Of a stretch of 64,000 bases of DNA, positions 55,297-64,000 are shown piece by piece. The notes under the pieces are model-generated. The model had not been told where the DNA came from and searched no databases. It saw only the letters and a list, made by a program, of their open reading frames with translations. Position numbers and translations under genes: made by a program. How positions within the stretch are numbered: position 1 is the stretch's first letter; each line of letters starts with the position of its first letter. Source of the DNA: Bufo bufo (taxonomy: Eukaryota; Chordata; Amphibia; Anura; Bufonidae); assembly GCF_905171765.1 (NCBI RefSeq), contig NC_053393.1:185313921-185377920 (forward strand). The letters are read 5' to 3'.

Positions 55297-56428
55297 CACT
55301 GCGTGCAGAATTATTAGGCAAATGAGTATTTTGACCACATCATCCTCTTTATGCATGTTGTCTTACTCCAAGCTGTATAGGCTCGAAAGCCTACTACCAA
55401 TTAAGCATATTAGGTGATGTGCATCTCTGTAATGAGAAGGGGTGTGGTCTAATGACATCAACTCAGAGACATGGCCAAGGTAAGAAAGGCTGAAAGACGA
55501 CCACCACTGAACAAGACACACAAGCTGAAACGTCAAGACTGGGCCAAGAAATATCTCAAGACTGATTTTTCTAAGGTTTTATGGACTGATGAAACGAGAC
55601 GCCAGCAAGGTGGAGGTGGAGTACTGGTTTGGGCTGGTATCATCAAAGATGAGCTTGTGGGGCATTTTCGGGTTGAGGATGGAGTCAAGCTCAACTCCCA
55701 GTCCTACTGCCAGTTTCTGGAAGACACCTTCTTCAAGCAGTGGTACAGGAAGAAGTCTGCATTCTTCAAGAAAAACATGATTTTCATGCAGGACCATGCT
55801 CCATCACACGCGTCCAAGTACTCCACAGCGTGGCTGGCAAGAAAGGGTATAAAAGAAGAAAATCTAATGACATGGCCTCCTTGTTCACCTGATCTGAACC
55901 CCATTGAGAACCTGTGGTCCATCATCAAATGTGAGATTTACAAGGAGGGAAAACAGTACACCTCTCTGAACAGTGTCTGGGAGGCTGTGGTTGCTGCTGC
56001 ACGCAATGTTGATGGTGAACAGATCAAAACACTGACAGAATCCATGGATGGCAGGCTTTTGAGTGTCCTTGCAAAGAAAGGTGGCTATATTGGTCACTGA
56101 TTTGTTTTTGTTTTGTTTTTGAATGTCAGAAATGTATATTTGTGAATGTTGAGATGTTATATTGGTTTCACTGGAAAACATAAATAATTGAAATGGGTAT
56201 ATATTTGTTTTTTGTTAAGTTGCCTAATAATTATGCACAGTAATAGTCACCTGCACACACAGATATCCCCCTAAAATAGCTAAAACTAAAAACAAACTAA
56301 AAACTACTTCCAAAAATATTCAGCTTTGATATTAATGAGTTTTTTGGGTTCATTGAGAACATGGTTGTTGTTCAATAATAAAATTAATCCTCAAAAATAC
56401 AACTTGCCTAATAATTCTGCACTCCCTG
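55297..56428 (+). mobile_element. Tc1-like element (Tc1-III), internally deleted
   Basis: 1,132 bp. The left TIR CACTGCGTGCAGAATTATTA and right TIR (reverse complement) CAGGGAGTGCAGAATTATTA flank it, with TA at 55,295-55,296 and 56,429-56,430. The surrounding minisatellite reads continuously once it is removed ('tccacac' + 'ta' + 'tgtcaccttg'). Confidence 0.92.
55471..56100 (+). CDS. shortened Tc1-type transposase, uninterrupted
   Basis: 210 codons open from ATG 55,471 to TGA 56,098-56,100. The frame begins MAKVRKAERRPPLNKTHKLK, keeps KRQDWAKKYLKTDF, and has the first catalytic Asp in VLWTDETR. It then jumps to RRQQGGGGVLVWAGI: the segment normally between them is deleted. The second Asp (FMQDHAPSHAS) and the Glu (SPDLNPIENLW) are present, and it ends SVLAKKGGYIGH. 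The N-terminal helix-turn-helix DNA-binding region (roughly the first 100 residues of a ~340-residue protein) is missing. Deletion of the DNA-binding domain and an internal strand makes autonomous transposition unlikely, though the frame is clean. Confidence 0.85.
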   Translation: MAKVRKAERRPPLNKTHKLKRQDWAKKYLKTDFSKVLWTDETRRQQGGGGVLVWAGIIKDELVGHFRVEDGVKLNSQSYCQFLEDTFFKQWYRKKSAFFKKNMIFMQDHAPSHASKYSTAWLARKGIKEENLMTWPPCSPDLNPIENLWSIIKCEIYKEGKQYTSLNSVWEAVVAAARNVDGEQIKTLTESMDGRLLSVLAKKGGYIGH

Positions 56429-56429
56429 T

Positions 56430-56930
56430 ATGTCACCTTGCCACTCTGTGTTCTCCTGATGCTGCTATCATCTCCACACTATGTCACCTTGCCACTTTGT
56501 GGTTTTCTGTTGCTACTGCCACCTCCCCACTCTGTCACCGGGTCACTCTGTTGTCTCCTGATGCTGATGCCACCTCCACAATATGTCACCTTGCCACTCT
56601 GTGGTCTCCTGATGCTGCTGTCACCTCCACACTATGTCACCTTGCCACTCTGTGGTCTCCTGATGTTGCTGCTGCCACCTCCACACTCCAATTGTGCCAC
56701 TTTGTGGCCTCCTGATGCTGCTGCTGCCACATCCACACTGTCATTGTGCCACCCTGTGGCCTCCTGATGCTGCCGCCACCTCCAAACTGTCATTGTGCCA
56801 TTCTGTGGCCTCCTTCTGATGCTGCCGCCACCTTCAGTCTCTGTTATTGTGCAACTCTGTGGTCTCCTCATGCTGCTTCCACCTCACCACTATGTCAGAA
56901 GTCCACTCTGTGGACTTCTCATGCTGTTCC
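56430..56930. repeat. family A trailer minisatellite (A3)
   Basis: About twelve units of the ~39-bp 'ccactctgtggtctcctgat' / 'gctgctgccacctccacac' repeat; the first unit lies left of Tc1-III at about 55,240-55,295. Confidence 0.92.
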
Positions 56931-57746
56931 CACCCTCCCCACTTCATGACTGGGCCACTATTTTGCCTTTCGGCCTGGCTGACATCATCATTTATTTGAC
57001 CCTTTTTTTGATCTGTCAGAAGGAAGGAAAAATGAGATGCACAACTGATCTTGTCTGTGTAGCAGCTGTAAGGCCTGTATGGTCCCATTAGAATTGGCTT
57101 GTGATTTGGTAGCCAAAAGCATGAGTGGGTACAAAACACATCTCTGTTTTGGATCCACTCCTGTTATTTTTGGCATTAGCAATGCTGATGGATTACTGAC
57201 CAAATGCTGACCTACTGAAGGCGGATGCTCAATAGACAGGATCTGTTTTTTGGGGGTTATTGTTCTGACTGATCAGAGAATGGCAAAATAATCAGTGACG
57301 TCAACACAAACTTACTGATGACACCCTCTCCACTTTGTTGGTTCTGTAGACATCTATGTGGAATCAGCTGACGATGGTGTAAAAGGTGTGCGCTACTTCT
57401 TTGCGCTAACATCGACCTGTAAGGCTGAGTTCATACTTGAGTTATTTGGTCAGTTTTCGCCCCGTAACTGACCAAATAAGTGACGTGTGCAGTGATTCTA
57501 AGAGCGACGCCTGTCATCTGCATGTCATACTGACTCACAGTATTATTTCACTACCAAAGCAGACTCCCAATGCGTGTTACTGCAATGCACAGTGTTCTAC
57601 ACCACTATAAAGGCTCTCTGCAGCCAGAAAATAGCTGTTTTTTTTATAACGCCTTTCGCCACGAATAAATTCAGATTGAACCAAATTTTTTCCAAAAATT
57701 CAGCGATCCAACCAAATCGAGTTTTTGAGAAATTCGTTTATCTCTA
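56931..57746 (+). other. family A unique trailer and 3' end (A3)
   Basis: Matches A1 and A2 trailers through 'aaggaaaaatgagatgcac', 'tagacatctatgtggaatca' and 'accactataaaggctctctg', ending 'aattcgtttatctcta'. Confidence 0.8.
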
Positions 57747-57885
57747 CTAATCATATACTAAATAGTTGCAAGTCCAATTTATGTATGAGATAGCCAATAA
57801 GATTGTCTATAAAATGATGTTAGTCTGACATTCGAAGCTGTAGTGGATGGTGAGAAATGGAGCCTGTAAGTCAAAAGTTTAAAAC
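57747..57885 (-). mobile_element. Tc1-I family fragment
   Basis: Matches 14,582-14,720 of Tc1-I: 'ctaatcatatactaaatag', 'tatgagatagccaataagat', 'attgtctataaaatgatg' and 'gctgtagtggatggtgaga'. It starts exactly at the right end of A3, so A3 inserted into this Tc1 copy; its outer TIR is lost. Confidence 0.75.
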
Positions 57886-58251
57886 ATCTGTTAGCTGCAT
57901 ATACTAGTTTGAAGTTCCCCTAGATCTGGCGAGTGGAGACTAGCTGCCATCCAATGCAAACAGAAAGTAGATGAGAATCTGCTTTCTAACTTTCTCTCAC
58001 TCAAAAGCAGTCCCAAGAACATGGAGGAGATTATAGAGAAGCACTAACCTGTGTGGATGTTAAAAAAAAAAAAAACATTTCCTCTTTATCTGCATCAGTC
58101 CCTTTGGTGTCTCTGGTGGAGTCTCATTCAGCTCTTGCTCAGTCCTCTCCCCCATAGACTAGTATTGACATTTGTAAAACAAATACATCTGATAACAGGA
58201 GAACAAGACATTTCTCTCTGATACAATACATTCCAAAGTCTCTTATAGTCT
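57886..58251. other. no gene recognised
   Basis: Short low-information stretch with an A-run at about 58,062. The open frame on the minus strand into 58,128 has no recognised domain. Confidence 0.45.
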
Positions 58252-61200
58252 TTTTTTTTTAAAACTCGTTTTATTAAAGGAGAATAGCACAAGTATGGTA
58301 CATACAAGACATTGTAATTACCCACGCAGGGGTCAAAGGTAATATGCAAGATTAGCACAGTTACAAAGAGACAAATGCAAGTTGAAAGTCTTAAATAGAA
58401 GGTCACATAATAATGGCTGGGGCTGTAGGTAACTTGGGGGTACATAAGAGGCACAGTTTCAAATTACAACATTGTAGATGGAGCAATCCCACTATTGATA
58501 AGATCAAGAAGGGTCGTCAGCTGCTGAGTACATATGTGTTGTATGCAGGGTCAGCGGCGATGAGCACCAATCCCCCCAGACTTTATGAAACTTTTGTGGG
58601 CAGCCTCTGTGTTTATATACAATATTCTCCATAGAGACTGCATGATTTACTAGGGAGATCCACTGCCCTCTTGAGGGGTGTCTGTCCCCCATCCATTGCA
58701 AGGCTATGGCCTTCCTGGCCAGAAACAGCATCTCCCCAAGGAAAATCCTGTGATAATGCGACCAGGACTCCTCATCTATAACCCCAAATATACACAGCTT
58801 GGGACATAATGGTAGTGTCACATGGACCATAGTTGAGAGGACCTCCAACACTGTGGTCCAGAACCGGCGAATGAACTCGCAGCTCCACATCATGTGCCAG
58901 AAGTTAGCGCCATCCGAATCGCACCTGTGACACCTAGTATGAGCGAGTCTACCCATCTTGTGTAATCTAGTGGGGGTGAGATAGCTGCGGTGTAGAATAA
59001 ATAGCTGCACCATCTTGTTGTTTATCGAGGGTGACACTTTAGTCGGGACAACCAAAGCCTCCTCCCAGTCTTCAGGAGATAAAGAGGGTATTGATAGCAT
59101 CCATTTATCCTCAACTGTCAACGGAATCGCTGTCATGCGGCAGTTACTCAAATGCGTATACAGTGCTGAAACAATGCCCCTTGGCCCTTGAGACCGTAGA
59201 ACCCCAATGACTGGGTAGTTAGATATACTCCTTTTCGCACCCTGGAATTGCGCCTGTAATGTGTGCCTCAGCTGGAGGTATCTGAAAAAAAGAGTGCGAG
59301 GCACCTGGAACTTTTCCTGAATCTGTGAGAATGAGCGTAACTGATCTCTCTCGTAAATGTCCCCCAACGTCAGGATACCATGCCGTCTCCACTCAGATAC
59401 CCCCTCCAACTGTGCCAAGTGAGGGAACATGAAATTGTCCCATATGGGGACTACGTCAGATAGGTCTTTGTATACATTTAACTTGGAAGCCTGCCAGACC
59501 TGGTGTGCTAGTTTGTGGAGTGGGAGGAGGCCTCTGCGGATAGGGCCCGAGCCCTCCAGGACAGGCCATAGCGTGGATACACGCAAATGATCATGTAGGT
59601 AAAGCTCAGCATTGGGCATTTGGGCATCCGTAATCCAACACCTCAAGAATCTCAACTGACTCGCTACAAAGTAGAGGAAGAAATCTGGAAGCGACGCACC
59701 TCCCTGCAGCCTTGATCTCTGTAGGACCGACAACGAGAGCTTCCTCCTGGCCTTGCCCCAAACAAATGAGGCAATTAGAGCGTGAATGCGTTTAAAAAAG
59801 CCCCGGGGTACCGGTGTGCAAGCGTGGGACAGTAGGTATAGGCCCTTGGGTAATAGCACCATTTTCACTAGGTTCAGTTTCCCCATGGTGGACAATGGGA
59901 GGGCTCCCCAGGTTCTCATCTTTTCTTGGAATACAGATTCTAGGGGTTCTATGTTCAGGGTATAAGAAAGATGTGGCTCTTTTGTGATTATTACCCCTAA
60001 GTATTTAAATCTGTCAATTACAGGTAGATTGTGACGATGCGTAGGCCAATCGTGTGACCAAAGGGGCATGATGGCAGACTTGGCCCAGTTTATGTATAAC
60101 CCAGAGTATCGCCCAAAACGCTCTATGATCGCAATTGCTCTGGGGAGAGTCACCTCCGCATCCGACATAAACAAGATCAAGTAATCCGCGTATAATCCTA
60201 TTCTGTCCTCTCTATCATCCGCCCTTACACCCACATATACCTGATCCTGTCTAAATCTAATGGCCAGGTGTTCTATTGCTATCGCGAATAATAGAGGTGA
60301 CAGTGGGCATCCCTGTCTCGTGCCTCTATGCAGGGGGAATTTGTCAGAGTGGCTACCGTTGAGATGAATATTAGCAGTGGGGCTCTTGTACAACGTCTCA
60401 ATCCATTTGATGAATTTAGGGCCAAAGCCAAAGCTCCTAAGCGCAGCCATCAGAAAGGGACATTCTAATGAGTCAAAGGCCTTGGTGGTGTCTAAAGAGG
60501 CCAGGGCCCATCTTGCCTTCTCCGATGCACCTATCTGTGCTACAACCTGGGCTCTCCTAATATTGTCAGAAGTGGATCTGCCAGGCATAAAGCCCGATTG
60601 ATCAGCGTGGATCACTGACGTGATCACCTTGTTCAATCTATTAGTTAGGATCCTGGTCAGGATTTTATAGTCCAAGTTCAAAAGGGAAATTAGGCGATAA
60701 GATCCACAGTCCAGCGGATCCTTGTCAGGTTTCAAAATCACTACTATTGTGGCATCGTACATAGAGTCCGTCAAGGATCCGCGGGAATGCACGGCTCTAT
60801 ATACGTTCAGAAGCTGTGGACCCAGGTTTCTACATATCTTGAGTAAACCTCTATTGGGATGCCATCCGGGCCGGGCGTTTTCCCTGACGGAAGATCCGTG
60901 ATAGCTCGCGTTATCTCCTCCAAGGTAACATCCTCCTCCATAAGACCTCTATCCAGGTCGCCTAGCCGAGGATGAGACACTTCACAGAGGTATGCTTCCA
61001 GCTCATGTCCCGAATATGTCACAGCTGACTCATATAAGTCCCCGTAAAAGTTGCGGAAGCTCCTCAGTATGTCTTCCACCGACTCCGCCACATGCCCATC
61101 AGCATCCTTTATGCGGAGTACTGGGGGAGCCATAGTATTGCTGCATGCAATGTGCGCAAGCAACTTCCCAGTCTGATTACCCGTTTCAAACGATTGTTGC

Positions 61201-61874
61201 TTAAGGAAGAAAAGTTTCCTCTTGCTCCTTTCCTCCAAATGCAACATATACCTTCTCCCCCTAGAAAGCCATTCAATTCTACGTTCCTCAGAGGGGGCCT
61301 CAGTGAATGCCTTTTTTCGGCTTCCCTACAGCTGACATGCAGTTCATTCTCTTTACGCTGCAAGTCCCTCTTGACATAGGAAATGGACAACTTGAGGCAC
61401 CCCCTGAGATATGCCTTCATGGTTTCCCAAAGCAGTAAGGCGTCTGTTGAGTCGCCCTGGACCTCCAGGAACATCTTTAGCTGATCTGGAATTCTGTTGT
61501 TCAAACCGAACAGAGACAGCCAGAAAGGGTGTACCCGCATTTTACTGCCCCCACTGGCAGAGTCAGTCACGGCTAGCACTGCCACAACCGGTGCATGATC
61601 AGAGGGTCCCTGGGGCCCATAGCGTATCTCAACCAGATCAGTATATACCGTGGCATTACCAAACATGTAATCTATTCTAGACAAGGCACCTCTGGCTGGG
61701 GTGAAACATGAATATTCCTTTGTGTGCGGGTTCCTAGCTCTCCACATGTCTATCCAGCCCATCTCCTGAGAAATTCTAGCAAGGATCATGCCATCTCTGT
61801 TAGGCCCACCTCCGTCGCTCCTAGTGCTAAATCTGTCTAAGTTCTCATTCATGACCTGGTTAAAATCCCCCATG
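58252..61874 (-). mobile_element. L1-clade LINE, copy 1 (3' part)
   Basis: The 3' end is marked by a poly(T) run at 58,252-58,260 (poly(A) on the minus strand) preceded by an AATAAA equivalent near 58,267. The element carries ORF2 from within the endonuclease to the stop. Homology stops at about 61,874, next to the 5' end of a second LINE on the other strand. ORF1 and the first third of the endonuclease are not in the window. Confidence 0.9.
58504..61873 (-). pseudogene. L1-clade ORF2 relic: endonuclease, reverse transcriptase, Cys-rich end
   Basis: Enzyme that nicks DNA and reverse-transcribes the LINE RNA. 61,873-61,109 holds the APE-type endonuclease from MGDFNQVMNENLDRF through YSCFTPARGALSRIDYMF and the catalytic SDHAPVV. 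A frameshift leads to 61,247-60,807 (DLPSGKTPGPDGIPIEVYSR). Another leads to 60,792-58,504, 762 codons uninterrupted: YRLISLLNLDYKILTRILT, LDTTKAFDSLE (catalytic Asp), RGTRQGCPLSPLLFAIAIEH and the catalytic box as LYADYLILF (residues about 200-208), where YADD has become YADY. Thumb (FKYLGVII) and a C-terminal CHRCDSDGANFWHMMWSC finger follow. Two frameshifts plus loss of the second catalytic Asp mean it is inactive, though the long frame shows modest decay. Confidence 0.93.
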
Positions 61875-62145
61875 CAGGGCGGAGCTAGCGCCGGACTGTG
61901 ATGGCCGCATAGTCAGGAGCTCTCCGTACTGATTCCTGCACAGCACCAGCTAACGCAAGCCGACAGACGGGACAATGGTCAAGATTGGTAACCCAAGGGC
62001 TGGAGATAACCCTAGTGTCCCTAAACCTCCAAATATCAGTGGAGATATGGACAAATTTATAAAAAAAGGCTGCCGCCACAGTAGCGGCTAGAGAAACTAA
62101 AATGGCGCGGCTACATCGCACAGGGCGCGCGAACGTTCCTCTGAG

Positions 62146-63039
62146 GTGTCCGAGGGGGAAAGCGACACGGAAGACTCTCAATGCAAGACAGCTCTCCCGA
62201 TTACCCGTCGCTTCTTGAAACAGTCCCTCAGCAAGGCGATGGAACCTATACTGAGAGAGTTAACGGCCCTCCGCCATGATGTCCACCACATAGGTGACCG
62301 GGTCGTGGCCCTAGAGTCTCGCCAAACTGCAGTCCTGGAACATCAGTCAGCTACGGCCACTTCCCTACAGAAATGCCGCACTTACCTGAACGAGCTCCAT
62401 AATGCAGTGGAGGATCAGGAAAACAGGGGGCGCAGAAACAACTTACGCTTCAGGGGAGTACCGGAATCTGTCGAAGCAGTTAACATCCCGGCGGCGGTGA
62501 CGGAGATCTGCAGCTCCATATTGGGCCCAGACATGCACACAGATATAACAGTGGAAAGAGCGCATCGGGCCTTGCGACCCAAACCTAAACCCTCGGAGCT
62601 ACCTAGGGACATCATTTGTCGATTCCTCAACTTCCAAACCAAGACGGCAGTGCTGGAAGACGCAAGGAACATTTCCGATCTGACATATGAAGGAGTTCCT
62701 ATAGCTGTCTACCAAGACCTGGCCCCCTCCACCCTGAAGAAAAAAAGAAGTCTGAAGCCCCTGACCGACTGGCTCAGAGCTAAGAAGACGCCATATCGAT
62801 GGACCTTTCCGTTCGGGATCTCATTTTTCTATGAAGGGCGCCGTCTTACCGTCTCCTCCTTCATAGATTTAACTGGAGTATACGAACATCTCCAAATTCC
62901 TCCACTTCCAATAGAAAACTGGGAACTTTACCAGGACCTCACTGACTTGCCAGAGGTCCCAAAGATCTCACCCTTTGAACCTCCACGCACTCCGAGGTCA
63001 CAGAAGATCAAGCGCAAGACCACCCAGATGACTCCGTAG
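62146..63039 (+). pseudogene. L1 ORF1 protein relic (RNA-binding chaperone)
   Basis: ORF1p trimerises, binds LINE RNA and escorts it to the nucleus. The frame 62,146-63,039 (298 codons) covers a coiled coil (ELTALRHDVHHIGDRVVALE, then SLQKCRTYLNELHNAVEDQE). The RRM hallmark ENRGRRNNLRFRGVPE follows, then DITVERAHRALRPKPK, and the C-terminal domain with FQTKTAVLEDAR, VYQDLAPSTLKKKRSLKPL and a Pro-rich tail. The true start is upstream: ATG at about 61,976 and MDKFIKK near 62,045, separated from this frame by a slip in an A-run near 62,060. The frame given starts at an internal GTG. From the RRM on, the protein is intact. Confidence 0.88.
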
Positions 63040-63503
63040 ATCCTGGTTAACTAACTGCAGCCTGAATGTCAGAAATAATTTAACCACCTATGTACCATTT
63101 CTTAATTCCTCTCCTTATGCCCTCTATTTTCCCCTGCTCACACTGTCCCCCCACCCTATATCTCCCTTCCCCCCCTCTTTTGCAATCTCCTCTGACATCC
63201 CTAATCAGTCTGTCACTTTGCCTCACTGTTGAGGCTGTTTCTATGTGCTGTGAGGATCACAATAGGGTTGATAAACCTTTTCCCCCCTTGCGATCCTTAT
63301 TATGCTCCTCAGAATGACCTGTTCTTTTGTTTACTTTTGGTTAAAGGTACTTGTCTTCTTCACTCCAACTTGCATGACATTATTGAAGAATCCTCTGGCT
63401 CCTGCCTCACCTCCCCAGATCTGTAGCACCAGTTGCACTCAAAGGTGGGTCTCCGGTAGGGGGACCTGGCTGCATCAAGGTAAACACCCTTACAACAGAC
63501 TAC

Positions 63504-64000
63504 ATGGCTGACTTATCATTTGCGTCCTTCAATGTTAAGGGCTTCAACTCCCCTTCTAAGAGGAGCCAGGTCTTCACATTGCTACGCAAATCCGGGGCCA
63601 GCGTCCTCCTCCTTCAGGAGACACACTTCAAATTTAATCATTACCCCAATTTATCCTTTTCCAACTACCCCCTTTGGTATCATTGCGGAGGTAATTCTGC
63701 TGCATCTGGGGGGGGGGGGGGGGGGGGGGTGAGTATTGGATTCCAGAGGAGGATTCCCTTTAAACATATCTCCCACCTCCAAGATCCAGAAGGGAAATAC
63801 TTATTAGTTAAAGGCTCTATTGGTCCTCAAACTTATACCATTATCAATCTATATGCTCCTGATACGGGACAACACACATGGTTTGCTAAAATCTTTCCCC
63901 TAATAGAATCCTTTGCTGAGGGATTGACAGTAGTTGGAGGGGACTTAAATGCTACCCTGAATCCACTCCTTGATTCCTCATCCCACAGGTTGGTTTTGTC
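63504..64000 (+). pseudogene. L1 ORF2, endonuclease start (partial, broken by poly-G)
   Basis: ATG at 63,504 opens MADLSFASFNVKGFNSPSKR, SGASVLLLQETHF (the QETH metal-binding motif) and NYPLWYHCGGNSAASG. A 22-base G run (63,708-63,729) then breaks the frame. Homology resumes in another phase with VSIGFQRRIPFKH, YTIINLYAPDTGQH and VVGGDLNATLNPLLDSS up to the window edge. Reverse transcriptase lies beyond the window. Confidence 0.9.

Larger units (their letters stand above)
53906..57746 (+). mobile_element. hAT family A, copy A3 (5' half lost)
   Basis: Homology to A1 and A2 starts inside the catalytic region next to the Gypsy LTR and runs to the 3' terminus 'gtttatctcta' at 57,746. The following 8 bases CTAATCAT belong to a Tc1-I copy. 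The 5' half (TIR, leader, BED finger) is absent. It is interrupted by Tc1-III at 55,297-56,428 within the trailer minisatellite. Confidence 0.85.
61877..64000 (+). mobile_element. L1-clade LINE, copy 2 (5' end, runs off window)
   Basis: A plus-strand LINE starting with a GC-rich 5' UTR (GGGCGGAGCTAGCGCCGG at 61,877), then ORF1 and the start of ORF2. The 5' UTR begins immediately beyond the endonuclease break of copy 1, giving a head-to-head pair. Its endonuclease sequence where it overlaps copy 1's differs clearly (GDLNATLNPLLDSS against GDFNQVMNENLDRF), so the two belong to different L1 families. Confidence 0.88.

Noticed and set aside
58252..64000. Twin-priming inversion of a single L1
   Set aside because: The overlapping endonuclease segments (GDFNQVMNENLDRF versus GDLNATLNPLLDSS) differ too much to come from one RNA; two separate LINEs fit better.
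1..64000. tRNA, rRNA or snRNA genes
   Set aside because: No stretch showed convincing cloverleaf, box A/B pairs with correct spacing, or rRNA-conserved blocks on visual inspection; a tRNA or covariance-model scan was not possible.

Overview
The window reads as intergenic or intronic DNA from a large, repeat-rich vertebrate genome, most likely an anuran amphibian (frog or toad). This is inferred from the mix of repeats: decayed BED-finger hAT transposons, Tc1-like elements, TTAA-target repeats, PIF/Harbinger-like MITEs, a Gypsy LTR element and L1-clade LINEs, all with the degenerate coding typical of old vertebrate copies. No bacterial operon, rRNA, tRNA or CRISPR array was found, and no confidently identifiable host gene. 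Two weak exon candidates lie at 29.8-30.7 kb.

Layout. 1-7.3 kb is hAT family A copy 1 (A1, 5' end outside the window), interrupted by a non-autonomous hAT (182-2062, 8-bp TSD), a solo LTR (2200-2783, 5-bp TSD) and a foldback insertion (5742-6311). 7.3-13.2 kb is a patchwork of small dispersed repeats. 13,232-14,742 is a dead Tc1 element. 14,749-28,328 is A2, a second family A copy with perfect 8-bp TSDs. It holds hAT family C on the minus strand (14,882-21,515), which itself holds a Tc1 (19,537-21,116), and also an AT-rich palindromic hAT (24,160-25,236). A better preserved Tc1 follows (28,492-29,712), then the exon candidates, then TTAA-type and foldback repeats (31.2-36.5 kb). 36,615-45,305 is hAT family D (minus strand, perfect 8-bp TSD), containing a composite insertion and another hAT MITE. 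45.3-50.6 kb holds small repeats and a possible further hAT relative, E. 50.7-53.9 kb is a truncated Gypsy element (minus strand) joined to A3 (53.9-57.7 kb), which carries an internally deleted Tc1. 58.25-64 kb has two L1-clade LINEs arranged head to head.

How the parts relate. No transposase in a recognised autonomous family is fully intact. The Tc1 at 28.5 kb is closest, with one premature stop. The hAT families A, C and D share one plan: TIRs beginning TAG(A/T)G, a leader full of tandem repeats, a BED-finger plus RNase H-like transposase, and a tandem-repeat trailer. Nesting gives a relative age order: Tc1-I is older than A2; A2 is older than C and than the AT-rich hAT; and C is older than the Tc1 inside it.
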